Origin: Pleomorphomonas oryzae DSM 16300
GTDB lineage: Bacteria; Pseudomonadota; Alphaproteobacteria; Rhizobiales; Pleomorphomonadaceae
Direction: 5' to 3'
Length of the DNA: 64,000 nucleotides
NCBI RefSeq assembly: GCF_000422965.1
Contig: NZ_AUHB01000007.1
Span: 124,001 to 188,000 of the forward strand
The notes under the pieces are model-generated. The model worked only from the letters and a program-made list of their open reading frames with translations, was not told where the DNA came from and did no database searches. Made by a program: the position numbers and the translations under genes. This document shows positions 42,866-51,920 of this stretch, one piece after another (the stretch's first letter is position 1; the number at the start of each line of letters is the position of its first letter).

Positions 42866-43977
42866 ACTTTCCGGAAGCCAGTGCTGGCAAGCAATCCGCC
42901 GCTCCGATCGAACAATATGACCTCCAGCTCGATGCCATGGCCGGCGATCAGCGCGGCGGCGGTCGCAAGACCGCGCTCGGCAACCGCTTCGGCAATGGGA
43001 ATGCCGGCGGCACGGCAGAGCGTGAGCGCTTCCAGGGCGGTGTTGGCGCTGCCGATGGTCCGAGCGAGCTCATCGCTGCCGCCAAGATCGGTGACAATCG
43101 CTGAGAGCGCCGCAAGGTCGACCGATCCGCGCTTGGAATGAAGATCGAGAAGGCCCTGGCCAAGCTTCACTCCCTTGGCAAAACCGAGCGCCAGCGTCAC
43201 GCGGGGCACAGGCGCTTTCTTGAGATATTTCAGCGTGCCGCCGACAAAGTCGCCCATGTCGATCAATTGGACATCGTCGAGATCGTAAAGGGCTTTTGCT
43301 GCCTGCTCGGAGGTGTTGCCGGTCGCGGCGGAGACATGGGTAAAGCCGGAGGCACGCGCCACGTCGATGCCGCGCTGGATGGAGGCGATCCAGGCGGCAC
43401 AGGAGAAGGGTATGACGATGCCGGTGGTGCCGAGAATGGAGAGACCACCGAGAATGCCAAGACGGCCATTGAGCGTCCGCTCCGCGAGCTTTTCGCCGTT
43501 CTCGACCGAGATCTCCACCTCGATATCGTCAGGGCCGCCGATGGCAGTACGCGCCTCGTCGAGCGTGCGAGCGATCATGGCGCGCGGCACCGGATTGATT
43601 GCCGGCTCGCCGACGGCGAGCGGCAGGCCGGGACGGGTGACGGTGCCGACACCAGCACCGGCCCGGAAGACCAGGCCTGCGCCGATTGCCGCCGGTCGAA
43701 CCGTCGCCAGAATGAGCGCGCCGTGAGTCACATCGGGATCGTCGCCGGCGTCCTTGACTACGCCGGCCCGCGCCCAGCCGTCGCCGGAGGCTGTGCTCGC
43801 CAGTACGAAAGCCGGCGTCTGGCCTCCCGGCAATGTGACCGTGACCGGATCGGGGAAATGGCCGCTGACCAGGCCCTCGAAGGCGGCACGCGTCGCTGCG
43901 GTGGCGCAGCTGCCGGTGGTCCAGCCGCGCCTCAAATGCGGCGTGCCGCCGTCCGCTTCCTTGTCTGTGTCCACCAT
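42862..43977 (-). CDS. cbiD: Cobalt-precorrin-5B C1-methyltransferase CbiD
   Basis: The 371-aa protein carries the CbiD signature RRGWTTGSCATAATRAAFEGL (residues ~16-36, quoted from the RGWTTG core), then VTRPGLPLAVGEPAINPVPRAMI, the motif GILGGLSILGTTGIV and ATGNTSEQAAKALYDL. CbiD methylates C1 while releasing the C20 unit in the cobalt-early pathway. Here it stands among aerobic-pathway genes (cobG, cobN) with no cobF in the window, so it probably takes the place of CobF. It converges with cobM and is divergent from cobB (74-bp gap). Confidence 0.95.
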   Translation of the reverse strand: MVDTDKEADGGTPHLRRGWTTGSCATAATRAAFEGLVSGHFPDPVTVTLPGGQTPAFVLASTASGDGWARAGVVKDAGDDPDVTHGALILATVRPAAIGAGLVFRAGAGVGTVTRPGLPLAVGEPAINPVPRAMIARTLDEARTAIGGPDDIEVEISVENGEKLAERTLNGRLGILGGLSILGTTGIVIPFSCAAWIASIQRGIDVARASGFTHVSAATGNTSEQAAKALYDLDDVQLIDMGDFVGGTLKYLKKAPVPRVTLALGFAKGVKLGQGLLDLHSKRGSVDLAALSAIVTDLGGSDELARTIGSANTALEALTLCRAAGIPIAEAVAERGLATAAALIAGHGIELEVILFDRSGGLLASTGFRKV

Positions 43978-44051
43978 CGATCCGCCTGATCCTTTCGGGC
44001 GACAAGGTCGGCGCTGTCTGCTATCGGGTCAAGGGGAAAGGTGAGGCGGCA

Positions 44052-45365
44052 ATGAAGGGCTTTCTGATCGCATCGGTGCGTTCCGGCGCTGGCAAGACGA
44101 CCGTGTCGCTCGGGCTGATGGCGGCGCTCGCCCGGCGGGGTATGAAGGTCGCGCCGGCCAAATGCGGGCCCGACTACATCGATCCGGCCTTCCACGCGGC
44201 AGCCGCCGGCCGGCCGGGCGTCAATCTCGATAGTTGGGCGATGACGCCGGCGCAGGTGGCCGGCCTTGCCGCGCGTCAGGCTGAGGATGCCGATCTGCTG
44301 GTGGCCGAGGGATTGATGGGCCTCTTCGACGGCGTCGGCCATCAGGCTGGCCGTACCGGATCATCGGCCGATATTGCCGCGGCGCTCGGCCTCAAGGTCC
44401 TGCTGGTCCTCGACGTAACGGGGCAATCGACCTCGGCTGCTGCCGTGGCGCTCGGTGCCAAGCTTCTCGATCCACGACTGACGATTCTCGGCGTCGTTCT
44501 CAATCGCGTCGGTTCAGAGCGGCACCGCCGGCTGTGCAGCGAGGCGATTGAAGCACTCGGTCTTCCGGTGCTTGGCGCGCTGCCGCGCAATACGGCGGTC
44601 GAGCTACCGGAACGGCATCTCGGCCTCGTCCAGGCCGAGGAGATGGGCGATCTCCGCCGCCGGCTCGACGCGCTTGCCGATTTCGTCGGACAGCATGTCG
44701 ACATCAACAGGCTGATCGAGCTGTGTAACGACGTGCCCGTGTCGATGGGAGCTACCGCCGCAGAGCCATTGCCGCCGCCGGGTCAGCGCATCGCCTTGGC
44801 GCGCGATGCCGCCTTCAGCTTCGTCTACCCGCATCATCTCGCCGCTTGGCGGGCAGCCGGCGCGGAGATCCTGCCTTTCTCGCCGCTGGCCGGTGAACCA
44901 CCTGACCCCACAGCCGATGTCTGCTGGCTGCCGGGCGGCTATCCCGAACTTCACGCTGGCACCCTCGCGGCGGCAGACCATTTCCTCAGCGGGCTCAGGA
45001 TGTTCGCTGCGGAAAGGCCGGTGCATGGCGAGTGCGGCGGCTATATGGTGCTTGGGGCAGGGCTGGTCGATGCCGGCGGCACCCGCCACGCCATGGCTGG
45101 GCTGTTGGGCCTCGAAACCAGTTACGAAAAGCGCCGCCTCCATCTCGGTTACCGTCGGGCCAGGCTGCTCTCAGACGGACCGCTCGGCCCGGCTGGTGCC
45201 GTGCTCTCGGGCCATGAATTCCACTACGCCTCGATTCTGGCGACTGGCAATGACGCGCCGCTCGCCGAAGTCGCCGATGCTCATGGCGGTGCACCGGCGC
45301 CGGATGGGTCGCGGCGCGGCTTGGTGACAGGCAGCTTCTTTCATGTAATCGCGCGGATGGACTAA
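44052..45365 (+). CDS. cobB: Hydrogenobyrinate/cobyrinate a,c-diamide synthase CobB
   Basis: This 437-aa glutamine-dependent amidotransferase has an N-terminal ATP-binding domain with P-loop SGAGKTT (11-17) and KCGPDYIDPAFH, followed by a type-1 glutaminase-like domain with the nucleophile Cys in VHGECGGYMVLG (~328-340) and a late His in GHEFHYASI. It amidates the a and c acetate side chains before cobalt insertion. It is divergent from cbiD and ends 3 bp from the convergent FMN-reductase-like gene. Confidence 0.96.
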   Translation: MKGFLIASVRSGAGKTTVSLGLMAALARRGMKVAPAKCGPDYIDPAFHAAAAGRPGVNLDSWAMTPAQVAGLAARQAEDADLLVAEGLMGLFDGVGHQAGRTGSSADIAAALGLKVLLVLDVTGQSTSAAAVALGAKLLDPRLTILGVVLNRVGSERHRRLCSEAIEALGLPVLGALPRNTAVELPERHLGLVQAEEMGDLRRRLDALADFVGQHVDINRLIELCNDVPVSMGATAAEPLPPPGQRIALARDAAFSFVYPHHLAAWRAAGAEILPFSPLAGEPPDPTADVCWLPGGYPELHAGTLAAADHFLSGLRMFAAERPVHGECGGYMVLGAGLVDAGGTRHAMAGLLGLETSYEKRRLHLGYRRARLLSDGPLGPAGAVLSGHEFHYASILATGNDAPLAEVADAHGGAPAPDGSRRGLVTGSFFHVIARMD

Positions 45366-45368
45366 AGG

Positions 45369-45947
45369 TCAGCTGAAGCGCCCTGCCTCGACAAGCAGCG
45401 CGGCGACAACCCGCTCAAGCTGAGCTGCTGCCTTGTCATTGGCAAGGTTGCCGCGCTCATCAAAGGCCTTCTCGGCATAAGGAATCGCCACCTGTTGGGT
45501 GAGCACCCGGGCTCCAAGGGCATTTTCGAGAATTTGCCGAAGGTGCATCAGCGAGCGGATGCCGGCAAAGTGGCCTGACGAAGCAGCACCGATGGCGAAG
45601 ACGCGGCCCGTCCAAAGGCTGCGGTAACGGTCGTCGCGGATGCGGCTCAACCAGTCGATGGTGTTCTTCAAGAGCGGCGTCACCGACTGGTTATATTCCG
45701 GCGAGGCGATGAACACGCCATCCGACGCCAGCATGAGCTCTGCGAGCTTCAGCGCCGACTCCGGCACACCGCGCGCGCCCTCGAGATCGCCGTCATAAAG
45801 CGGCAGCGGATAATCGGCGAACGACAGAAACCGTACGTCGGCGTCGCGCAAGGCGAGTTCCCGCGCCATGAGCGCCGCAAGGCGGCCGTTGGAACTGCCG
45901 CCACGCGTCGAGCCGGACAGCACCAATAAGGCTGGCTGTCCTCTCAA
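45369..45947 (-). CDS. NADPH-dependent FMN reductase family protein
   Basis: A TTG start at 45947 overlaps the msrA stop (TTGA). The 192-aa protein is a flavodoxin-like oxidoreductase: [20 protein letters not shown] (phosphate loop of FMN), [12 protein letters not shown], and [21 protein letters not shown], the key NADPH_red motif. It could reduce quinones, FMN or metal-oxyanion substrates. Its placement with msrA suggests redox defence. Given the adjacent cobB, a reductase role in cobalt reduction is conceivable but not supported by specific residues. Confidence 0.87.
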   Translation of the reverse strand: MRGQPALLVLSGSTRGGSSNGRLAALMARELALRDADVRFLSFADYPLPLYDGDLEGARGVPESALKLAELMLASDGVFIASPEYNQSVTPLLKNTIDWLSRIRDDRYRSLWTGRVFAIGAASSGHFAGIRSLMHLRQILENALGARVLTQQVAIPYAEKAFDERGNLANDKAAAQLERVVAALLVEAGRFS

Positions 45948-46612
45948 GATAGCGCTCCAGCCCCGGGCATGGGACAGCTGACGCCGGTGCCACCGAGGCC
46001 GCAGTAGCCGTTGGGATTCTTGGCGAGATACTGCTGGTGGTAGGGCTCGGCAAAATAATAAGGTCCGGCCGCCTCGACCGTCGTGGTGATCGCTGCCGGC
46101 CGTCCCGCTTTGATGAGGGCTTGGCTGTAGGCCTCGCGGGCTGCCTCGCCCACGGCGCGCTGCGCTTCGTCATGCACGAAGATCACCGAGCGATATTGGG
46201 TACCGACATCATTGCCCTGGCGCATGCCCTGCGTCGGGTCATGACTTTCGAAGAACAGCCGCACCAGATCGCCATAAGAGATCGCATTCGGGTCGAACAC
46301 TACCTCCACCGCTTCGGCATGGCCGGTGCGGCCCGAGCAGACCTCCTCATAGGTCGGGTTCTCGGTCAAACCACCAGTGTAGCCGACCGATGTCAGATAG
46401 ACGCCGGGCAGGCGCCAGAACAAGCGCTCGGCGCCCCAGAAGCACCCGAGCGCAAAGGTGGCAACGGCATACCCTGCCGGTACCGGGCCTTTCAGCGGCC
46501 GTCCGTTGACGAAATGGGTTTCGGCGGTGGCAATCGGCTCGGCGCGACCCGGCAGTGCCGTTTCGGGCGTTGGCAGGACGGCTGGCTTTCGGAACGTCTC
46601 GAAAAAGGCCAT
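45944..46612 (-). CDS. msrA: Peptide-methionine (S)-S-oxide reductase MsrA
   Basis: The 222-residue protein has the catalytic Cys in [18 protein letters not shown] (~54-71), [33 protein letters not shown] and [24 protein letters not shown], where the C-terminal Cys residues act as resolving thiols. It repairs oxidised methionine using thioredoxin. An N-terminal extension of about 45 residues ([20 protein letters not shown]) is typical of alphaproteobacterial forms and is not a signal peptide. It is translationally coupled to the following reductase gene. Confidence 0.96.
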   Translation of the reverse strand: MAFFETFRKPAVLPTPETALPGRAEPIATAETHFVNGRPLKGPVPAGYAVATFALGCFWGAERLFWRLPGVYLTSVGYTGGLTENPTYEEVCSGRTGHAEAVEVVFDPNAISYGDLVRLFFESHDPTQGMRQGNDVGTQYRSVIFVHDEAQRAVGEAAREAYSQALIKAGRPAAITTTVEAAGPYYFAEPYHQQYLAKNPNGYCGLGGTGVSCPMPGAGALS

Positions 46613-46755
46613 GGCTTTTCCTTGTCTCCCCGTCGCGGTCCTGCCCCCAGAACCGGCCTACCAAGATGGGACGGCCGCTAACGCTTTGCAAGACAGGCTG
46701 GCTGGCGCTCGGTGACGGCTTTGCTATAACGGTCCGCGAGAGGAGACCTTCACCT

Positions 46756-47454
46756 ATGGCGTCCCGCAAGCTCGACCGTTCGCTGATCCGCGGCTTCGAT
46801 CTGTTTCGTGACATGACGGAAGAGAATCTCGATGCCGTGCTGGCCACGGTCCAGGTCAGAACCGTCGAGCCAGGCGAACCGGTATTCAGCCAGGGCGCGC
46901 CGGCCGACGAATTTTTCCTTCTGCTGCACGGCCATCTCAAGGTACTTCAGATTACCCCGGCCGGCGAGCAGGTGGTGGTGCGTCACGTGTTGCCGGGCGA
47001 GGTGTTCGGCATCGCCAAGGCGATCCGCCGCACCGACTATCCGGCGACCGCTGAGGCGGTGACCGAAAGCATCGTTCTCGCTTGGATGTCCTCGCAGTGG
47101 CAGGATTTCGTGGTGCTCAATCCGGTCCTCGCCTTCAATGCCCTCGAGGCGGTGGGCGAGCGTTTGCAGGAAGCGCATACGCGCATTCGCGAGCTGTCGA
47201 CCGAAGAAGTGGAGCGCCGCGTCGCCCATGCACTCCTACGCCTGGTGCAGCGAGCCGGTCGGAAGGAGCAGGACGGCAGCATTCTCATCGACTTCCCGCT
47301 CACCCGGCAGGATATCGCCGAGATGACGGGCACCACGCTGCACACGGTCAGCCGGCTGCTCAGCGCCTGGGAAGGGCAGGGGGTTGTCCGGAGCGCCCGT
47401 CGCCGTATCGCCGTGACCGACGAGAACCGACTTGCCGCGCTGGCGCGCGGCTAA
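46756..47454 (+). CDS. Crp/Fnr family transcriptional regulator
   Basis: The ATG at 46756 follows AGGAG and gives 232 residues. An N-terminal cyclic-nucleotide-binding-like beta barrel (VEPGEPVFSQGAPADEFFLLLHGHLKVLQI, HVLPGEVFGIAKAI) is joined by a long helix to a C-terminal HTH_Crp domain (FPLTRQDIAEMTGTTLHTVSRLLSAWEGQGVV). No Cys cluster is present, so it is not an Fe-S oxygen sensor like FNR. The barrel lacks a clear cAMP-binding RxS motif. It resembles Dnr/NnrR-type or other cofactor-sensing members; effector unknown. It is divergent from msrA. Confidence 0.9.
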   Translation: MASRKLDRSLIRGFDLFRDMTEENLDAVLATVQVRTVEPGEPVFSQGAPADEFFLLLHGHLKVLQITPAGEQVVVRHVLPGEVFGIAKAIRRTDYPATAEAVTESIVLAWMSSQWQDFVVLNPVLAFNALEAVGERLQEAHTRIRELSTEEVERRVAHALLRLVQRAGRKEQDGSILIDFPLTRQDIAEMTGTTLHTVSRLLSAWEGQGVVRSARRRIAVTDENRLAALARG

Positions 47455-47457
47455 TTC

Positions 47458-48990
47458 TCAGAGCCAGCCGAGGCTGGATGCGGCGATCGCCGCGAGCGAC
47501 AGCGCGCCGACCCAGAGCGGCAGGGCGATGGAGCGACGGCGACGCCGGCTCTCGTCGGCCGCTTCGGTTCGGGCGGCGATCGTCTCGATGGCATCGAACA
47601 GCCGCGGCAGGCGCGGAGCGAGGGCGAGAAAATCGCCGGCTGCCGATACCGCCGTCTCGATACGGCCGAGCGGACCGAGGTTGCGCGTAATCCAGGCGCT
47701 CACCACGGGCTCGGAAACTTTCCACATATCGAGCTCGGGATCGAGGCTGCGGGCAACGCCCTCGACCACCACCATGGTTTTTTGCAGCAGGATGAGCTCG
47801 GGCCGTGTCTGCATGGCGAAGAGCTCGGTGGTCTCGAACAGCTGGTTGAGCAGCCGCGACATGGCGATTTCCGAGGCCGGTACACCATGCAGCGGCTCGC
47901 CCACCGCGCGAAGCGCCTGCGCGAAGGTTTCGAGTTCCTGCTCGGGCGGCACATAGCCCGCCTCGAAATGCACCTCGGCGACGCGGCGATAATTGCGGGT
48001 AATGAAGCCGTGCAGGATCTCGGCAAGGAAGCGGCGTTCGCGCGGACCGAGCCGGCCGACGATGCCGAAGTCAACGGCAACGATCCGTCCTGCAGCGTCC
48101 ACGAACAGGTTGCCCTGGTGCATGTCAGCGTGGAAGAAGCCGTCGCGCAGCGCGTGCCTCAGAAAGGATTGCAGCAGCGTGGCAGCGAGCTTGGGCAGAT
48201 CGTGGCCGGCGGCGCGGATGGCGGCAACGTCGGACAGCTTGATGCCGTCGACCCATTCCATGGTGAGCACCGAACGGCTGGTACGCCGCCAGTCGACGGC
48301 CGGGACGCAGAAATCCGCGTCATTGGCCGTGTTCTGGCCCATCTCGGAGAGCGCAGAGGCTTCGAGGCGTAAATCCATCTCGAGCGTCAGCGAGCGGGCG
48401 AGCGTGTCGACGATGGCGACTGGCCGAAGGCGGCGGACGCGCGGCACGAGCCGCTCGATCAGCCGGGCGGCCAGGTAGAAGCCGGCGAGATCAGAGGCGA
48501 TCCGCCGGTCAATGCCGGGGCGTAGCACCTTGACGGCCACCTCGCGGCGAAGGCCGTCCCGGTTGGTCACCGCGGCCTTGTGCACCTGGGCGATCGAGGC
48601 GGCGGCGATGGGCGCGCCGAGCTCAGGAAACAGGCGGTCCGCATCCTGGCCGAAACTGTCACCGATGACCGCCCGGGCGCCCGAAAGGCCGAAGTCCGGC
48701 ATGGCGTCCTGCAATTCGGCGAGATCGGCGGCGAGCGCGGCGCCCACCACGTCCGGCCGCGTGGACAGAAATTGCCCGAGCTTGACGTAGGACGGGCCAA
48801 GACGGGAGAAGGCGATGGACAGTCGCTCAGCCCGACTGGCAGAGCCACGCCGGCGAATCGCCCCGGCAATGAGCAATGCGCCGGATACGGCGAATGGACG
48901 TGGCTCGGGCAGCGGCAGCGCGTTGATCACCCCCTCGCGGGCGAGCACCCAGGCGGCGCGGACGAGGCGGGCGAGATCGACGGGGAGCAT
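47458..48990 (-). CDS. ubiB: UbiB, ubiquinone biosynthesis ADCK-type kinase
   Basis: The 510-aa protein has the ADCK/ABC1 features: the KxGQ signature SYVKLGQFLSTRPD (~67-80), the Ala-rich loop AAASIAQVHKAAV, AVKVLRPGI with the ATP-binding Lys, EMDLRLEASAL, HADMHQGNLFV and VDFGIVGRL (metal Asp), and a C-terminal membrane helix (IALPLWVGALSLAAIAASSL). UbiB supports coenzyme Q biosynthesis as an ATPase or lipid-binding factor. It follows ubiE on the same strand after a 140-bp spacer containing a 26-bp palindrome. Confidence 0.95.
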   Translation of the reverse strand: MLPVDLARLVRAAWVLAREGVINALPLPEPRPFAVSGALLIAGAIRRRGSASRAERLSIAFSRLGPSYVKLGQFLSTRPDVVGAALAADLAELQDAMPDFGLSGARAVIGDSFGQDADRLFPELGAPIAAASIAQVHKAAVTNRDGLRREVAVKVLRPGIDRRIASDLAGFYLAARLIERLVPRVRRLRPVAIVDTLARSLTLEMDLRLEASALSEMGQNTANDADFCVPAVDWRRTSRSVLTMEWVDGIKLSDVAAIRAAGHDLPKLAATLLQSFLRHALRDGFFHADMHQGNLFVDAAGRIVAVDFGIVGRLGPRERRFLAEILHGFITRNYRRVAEVHFEAGYVPPEQELETFAQALRAVGEPLHGVPASEIAMSRLLNQLFETTELFAMQTRPELILLQKTMVVVEGVARSLDPELDMWKVSEPVVSAWITRNLGPLGRIETAVSAAGDFLALAPRLPRLFDAIETIAARTEAADESRRRRRSIALPLWVGALSLAAIAASSLGWL

Positions 48991-49013
48991 CAGGCTGTTT
49001 CCTCGATAGCGTC

Positions 49014-49039
49014 ATGGCGTGAGGCGCGCCTCACGCCAT
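49014..49039. repeat. Perfect 26-bp palindrome between ubiE and ubiB
   Basis: The left half ATGGCGTGAGGCG (49014-49026) is exactly complementary to the right half CGCCTCACGCCAT (49027-49039) with no spacer. As RNA it gives an 11-bp stem with a GCGC loop, 24 nt ahead of the ubiB start on the minus strand. There is no T run, so it is not a classical terminator. Confidence 0.85.
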
Positions 49040-49130
49040 TCCGTTCGTGACTGTTTCACCCATCAAGCGGCATGAACCAGTGGCGATGTTTTTCAACGAG
49101 TGGATGCGTCGGCATCTTCGCGGGTTGGTT

Positions 49131-49886
49131 TCAGATCTTGACACCGACGTGAAGCGCCACGACGCCGAGCGTCATGTTGGTATAGCTGACGCGAGAGAAG
49201 CCAGCCGCCTCGATCATCGCCTTGAAGCGTTCCTGATCGGGAAAGCGACGGATCGATTCGACGAGGTAGCGATAGCTGTCCTCATCCTTGGCGACTATGC
49301 GCCCGATCTTCGGCACCAGATGGAAGGAATAGAGATCGTAGACCTTGTCGGCAACCGGCGCGTCGACGTGGGAGAATTCGAGGCAGAGGAAACGGCCGCC
49401 CGGCTTCAGCACGCGGAAGGCTTCCGACAGCGCCTTGTCGATCTTTGGCACGTTGCGGATGCCGAAGGCAATCGTATAGGCGTCGAAGCTGGCATCCGCC
49501 CAAGGCAGCTCCTCGGCATTGGCTTCGACAAACTCCAGCTTGTCGAAGCCGCGCTTCTGGGCACGCTCGCGGCCGACTTCGAGCATCGAGGAATTGATGT
49601 CGGCGACGGTGATGTCGGCAGTGCGGTTCGAGCGCTCGGCAATGCGGAAGGCGATGTCGCCGGTTCCGCCGGCCATGTCGAGCACCTTGAACGGCCGCCG
49701 CCCGGAACGCGGCGGAGCAAGGCGGGAGACCATAACGTCCTTCCAGAGCCGGTGCAGGCCGCCCGACATCAAGTCATTCATCAGGTCGTAGCGGCCAGCC
49801 ACCGAGTGAAAGACGCTGTCGACGAGGCCCTGCTTTTCGCTCGCGTTAACCTCGCGAAAGCCGAAGGAAGTGCTGTTGTCCGTCAT
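49131..49886 (-). CDS. ubiE: UbiE, demethylmenaquinone/2-methoxy-6-polyprenylphenol methyltransferase
   Basis: This 251-aa class I methyltransferase has the UbiE marks [29 protein letters not shown] motif [16 protein letters not shown], the signature [33 protein letters not shown], and the C-terminal [15 protein letters not shown]. It C-methylates the benzoquinone ring in ubiquinone biosynthesis. It is divergent from mutM (118 bp) and upstream of ubiB. Confidence 0.97.
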   Translation of the reverse strand: MTDNSTSFGFREVNASEKQGLVDSVFHSVAGRYDLMNDLMSGGLHRLWKDVMVSRLAPPRSGRRPFKVLDMAGGTGDIAFRIAERSNRTADITVADINSSMLEVGRERAQKRGFDKLEFVEANAEELPWADASFDAYTIAFGIRNVPKIDKALSEAFRVLKPGGRFLCLEFSHVDAPVADKVYDLYSFHLVPKIGRIVAKDEDSYRYLVESIRRFPDQERFKAMIEAAGFSRVSYTNMTLGVVALHVGVKI

Positions 49887-50004
49887 CGTCCGTCCCGTCC
49901 TGCCATGAGCCTTGCGCCATCGGCGCGACCGCGACCATAGCCGAAGAGAACGGCCGGCGCTATGTTGGCCGCAACCTGCGCCGCCATGAGGAGACGATCC
50001 GCGT

Positions 50005-50874
50005 ATGCCTGAACTGCCGGAAGTAGAGACGGTGCGCCGCGGCCTTCAGCCGGTGCTGGAAGGTGCCACCCTTGAAAGCGTTAGGCTGGCGCGATCAGCG
50101 CTTCGCTATCCCTTCCCGGAGCGCTTTGCCGAGCGCTTGTCGGGGCGGCGCGTCCTTGGCATCGGCCGTCGCTCGAAATATCTTCTCTGGGATATAGAGG
50201 GCGGGGAGACATTGCTCGCCCACCTCGGCATGTCCGGTTCCTTCAGAATCGAGGTTGCCGAAGGCGCTGCCGGCGTTGTGCCAGGCGCTTTCGCGCTTGC
50301 CCGCTCGCGCGACCCACGTCACGACCACGTCCGTTTCGAACTCCAGGGTGGGACGACCGTCGTCTATAATGACCCGAGGCGCTTCGGTTTCATGGATCTG
50401 TTTCCGCGTTCTGAGATGGAGCGGCATCCACGCCTTGCCGGGCTTGGCGTCGAGCCAACCTCCAATCGCTTCTCGGCTGACACGCTGGCCGTTCTGGCCG
50501 ACCGGCGAACCCCGTTGAAGGCAGCGCTTCTCGATCAGGGGATCGTCACCGGCCTCGGCAATATCTATGTTTGCGAGGCGCTTTGGCGCGCAGAGCTCGA
50601 TCCGCGCCGGCCGGCCTCCGCACTCGCCGATCCCACGGTGGCTGAAAGGCTCGCTTCAGCAATCCGCGCGGTCATCGCCGAGGCGATCGAGGCCGGTGGC
50701 TCGACCTTGCGCGATCATATGCGGACCGACGGCACGCTCGGTTATTTTCAGCATCGCTTCGCGGTCTATGATCGCGAGGGCGAGCCCTGCCAGCGACCGG
50801 GCTGCGGCGGAACGGTGACGCGGATCAGGCAGGCGGGGCGCTCGACTTTCTTTTGTCCGTCTTGTCAGCGCTGA
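50005..50874 (+). CDS. mutM: Formamidopyrimidine-DNA glycosylase MutM
   Basis: The 289-aa protein begins [14 protein letters not shown], with the catalytic Pro and Glu directly after the processed Met. It has [34 protein letters not shown], the H2TH region [20 protein letters not shown], and a C-terminal zinc finger with four Cys (CQRPGCGG ... TFFCPSCQR). It excises 8-oxoguanine and formamidopyrimidines and cuts the abasic site. It is divergent from ubiE, and rpsT follows with its own promoter. Confidence 0.97.
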   Translation: MPELPEVETVRRGLQPVLEGATLESVRLARSALRYPFPERFAERLSGRRVLGIGRRSKYLLWDIEGGETLLAHLGMSGSFRIEVAEGAAGVVPGAFALARSRDPRHDHVRFELQGGTTVVYNDPRRFGFMDLFPRSEMERHPRLAGLGVEPTSNRFSADTLAVLADRRTPLKAALLDQGIVTGLGNIYVCEALWRAELDPRRPASALADPTVAERLASAIRAVIAEAIEAGGSTLRDHMRTDGTLGYFQHRFAVYDREGEPCQRPGCGGTVTRIRQAGRSTFFCPSCQR

Positions 50875-50879
50875 TGGCG

Positions 50880-50908
50880 TTGACGGCAGCCCTTCCAACG
50901 TCTATAAG
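50880..50908 (+). promoter_or_regulatory. rpsT promoter
   Basis: TTGACG (50880-50885), a 17-nt spacer and TATAAG (50903-50908) give one of the best promoter matches of the window. The transcript would start near 50915 with a leader of ~125 nt, which includes CCCGG-AGCTG-CCGGG just ahead of the S20 Shine-Dalgarno. Confidence 0.65.
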
Positions 50909-51039
50909 CCCGCCCCAAGGACGGTGGCCGATGGTCGTCGGCCGCCTGAGAGTTTTACGTCGTCCGTGTGGCCGGGTTCGGCAGCCGCGGCGGCTCAACA
51001 ACAAATCCCGGAGCTGCCGGGAGAGAGAAAGGCTTCAGA

Positions 51040-51306
51040 ATGGCCAATACGTCGTCGGCCAAGAAGGCGACCCGCAAGATCGCGGCCCGTACCGAAGTGA
51101 ACAAGACACGCCGCAGCCGTATGCGGTCCTTCGTGCGCAAGTTCGAGGAAGCTGTGGCTTCCGGCGACAAGACGGCCGCCGCCGAGGCCTTCAAGGCCGT
51201 CGAGCCGGAGATCATGCGGGCTGCTACCAAGGGTATCGTTCACAAGAACACGGCCTCGCGCAAGGTGTCGCGTCTGGCTGCCCGCCTGAAGTCTATCAGC
51301 GCTTGA
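51040..51306 (+). CDS. rpsT: 30S ribosomal protein S20
   Basis: The ATG at 51040 gives 88 aa of the Lys/Arg/Ala-rich all-helical S20: [39 protein letters not shown] and [20 protein letters not shown] are typical. It binds 16S rRNA early in 30S assembly. The long leader with a hairpin next to the Shine-Dalgarno may allow feedback control, as in other bacteria (inference). It ends with a strong terminator. Confidence 0.97.
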   Translation: MANTSSAKKATRKIAARTEVNKTRRSRMRSFVRKFEEAVASGDKTAAAEAFKAVEPEIMRAATKGIVHKNTASRKVSRLAARLKSISA

Positions 51307-51362
51307 TATTCGACCTCTGACAGCGTTGGGACGACTCTCATTGGGTCGAGACATGTTCATTA

Positions 51363-51390
51363 GGGCCTGGCTTTTAGCCAGGCCCTTTTT
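51363..51390 (+). terminator. rpsT intrinsic terminator
   Basis: GGGCCTGGCT (51363-51372) and AGCCAGGCCC (51376-51385) form a perfect 10-bp stem with a TTT loop, followed by TTTTTG and a further CTTTT. Confidence 0.95.
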
Positions 51391-51834
51391 GCTTTTCCGG
51401 CTCGCATGGTCTGGTCTAGGACACCGATGGGCTCAGGACTCGGCTGTCAGATTTTTTTGTTATATAACAAGTAGTTAGAAATACGTCGGTTTCAGGCGGC
51501 GAAGATTCGTCGGCGACGGAAACGAAAATGCGGCTAATGAATGCCGGGGCGGCTCGCGTACGACCAAATAGGGTTTGGCCGTATCAGGGCGCGCAAATCT
51601 TTGAATCCCCTAGGGTTCGCCTATCGTCCTTCGGGGGGCGCCCGCTCCGGTAAAAACCGGGTTAACGACATAGGAAGATTCGGCTCTTGCTCCCCCCCTA
51701 GGCCCTGTGTATGGTCAGCCCAGTTGAACCGAGCGAGCCAAGCACTCGCTTACGAAAGTAAACTAAAGCAGGGGGCTAGCCGTCGGTAATTCTTTAGGTG
51801 CGATGGCCGAGGCAAGTAGCCAACTCACTCCAGG

Positions 51835-51890
51835 AAAGGCAAGTCGGCAATACATGCGCATTTTGCGCATGGATTTGTTTTGCCTTTTCT
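51835..51890 (+). terminator. Two-tier hairpin upstream of the rhodanese gene, terminator-like
   Basis: The outer arms AAAGGCAA (51835-51842) and TTGCCTTT (51880-51887) enclose an inner perfect hairpin CATGCGCA (51853-51860) / TGCGCATG (51864-51871), and the outer arm runs into TTTTCT. It lies 30 bp ahead of the next gene start and is not needed by rpsT, which has its own terminator. It may end a small RNA. Confidence 0.5.
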
Positions 51891-51920
51891 CGGTGGTCGA
51901 TTTGAGGTAGCGGGGCGATC

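Larger units (their letters stand above)
51307..51920. other. 614-bp non-coding, structure-rich gap between rpsT and the rhodanese gene
   Basis: After the rpsT terminator the gap holds an AT-rich patch with a perfect 14-bp palindrome (51457-51470), a series of short stem-loops (51560-51780) and a large terminator-like hairpin (51835-51888). No open frame has homology, and I found no DnaA-box match (TTATCCACA type), so I do not call it an origin. A non-coding RNA is the best guess. Confidence 0.5.

Noticed and set aside
51541-51789. 82-aa plus-strand frame in the rpsT-rhodanese gap
   Set aside because: No Shine-Dalgarno, no domain; the region's stem-loops argue for non-coding sequence.
51540-51890. 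tmRNA, RNase P RNA, SRP RNA or 6S RNA
   Set aside because: I looked for the tag reading frame (ANDN-type), the RNase P conserved cores and the SRP GGAAG-type loop and saw none; so the segment is left unnamed.
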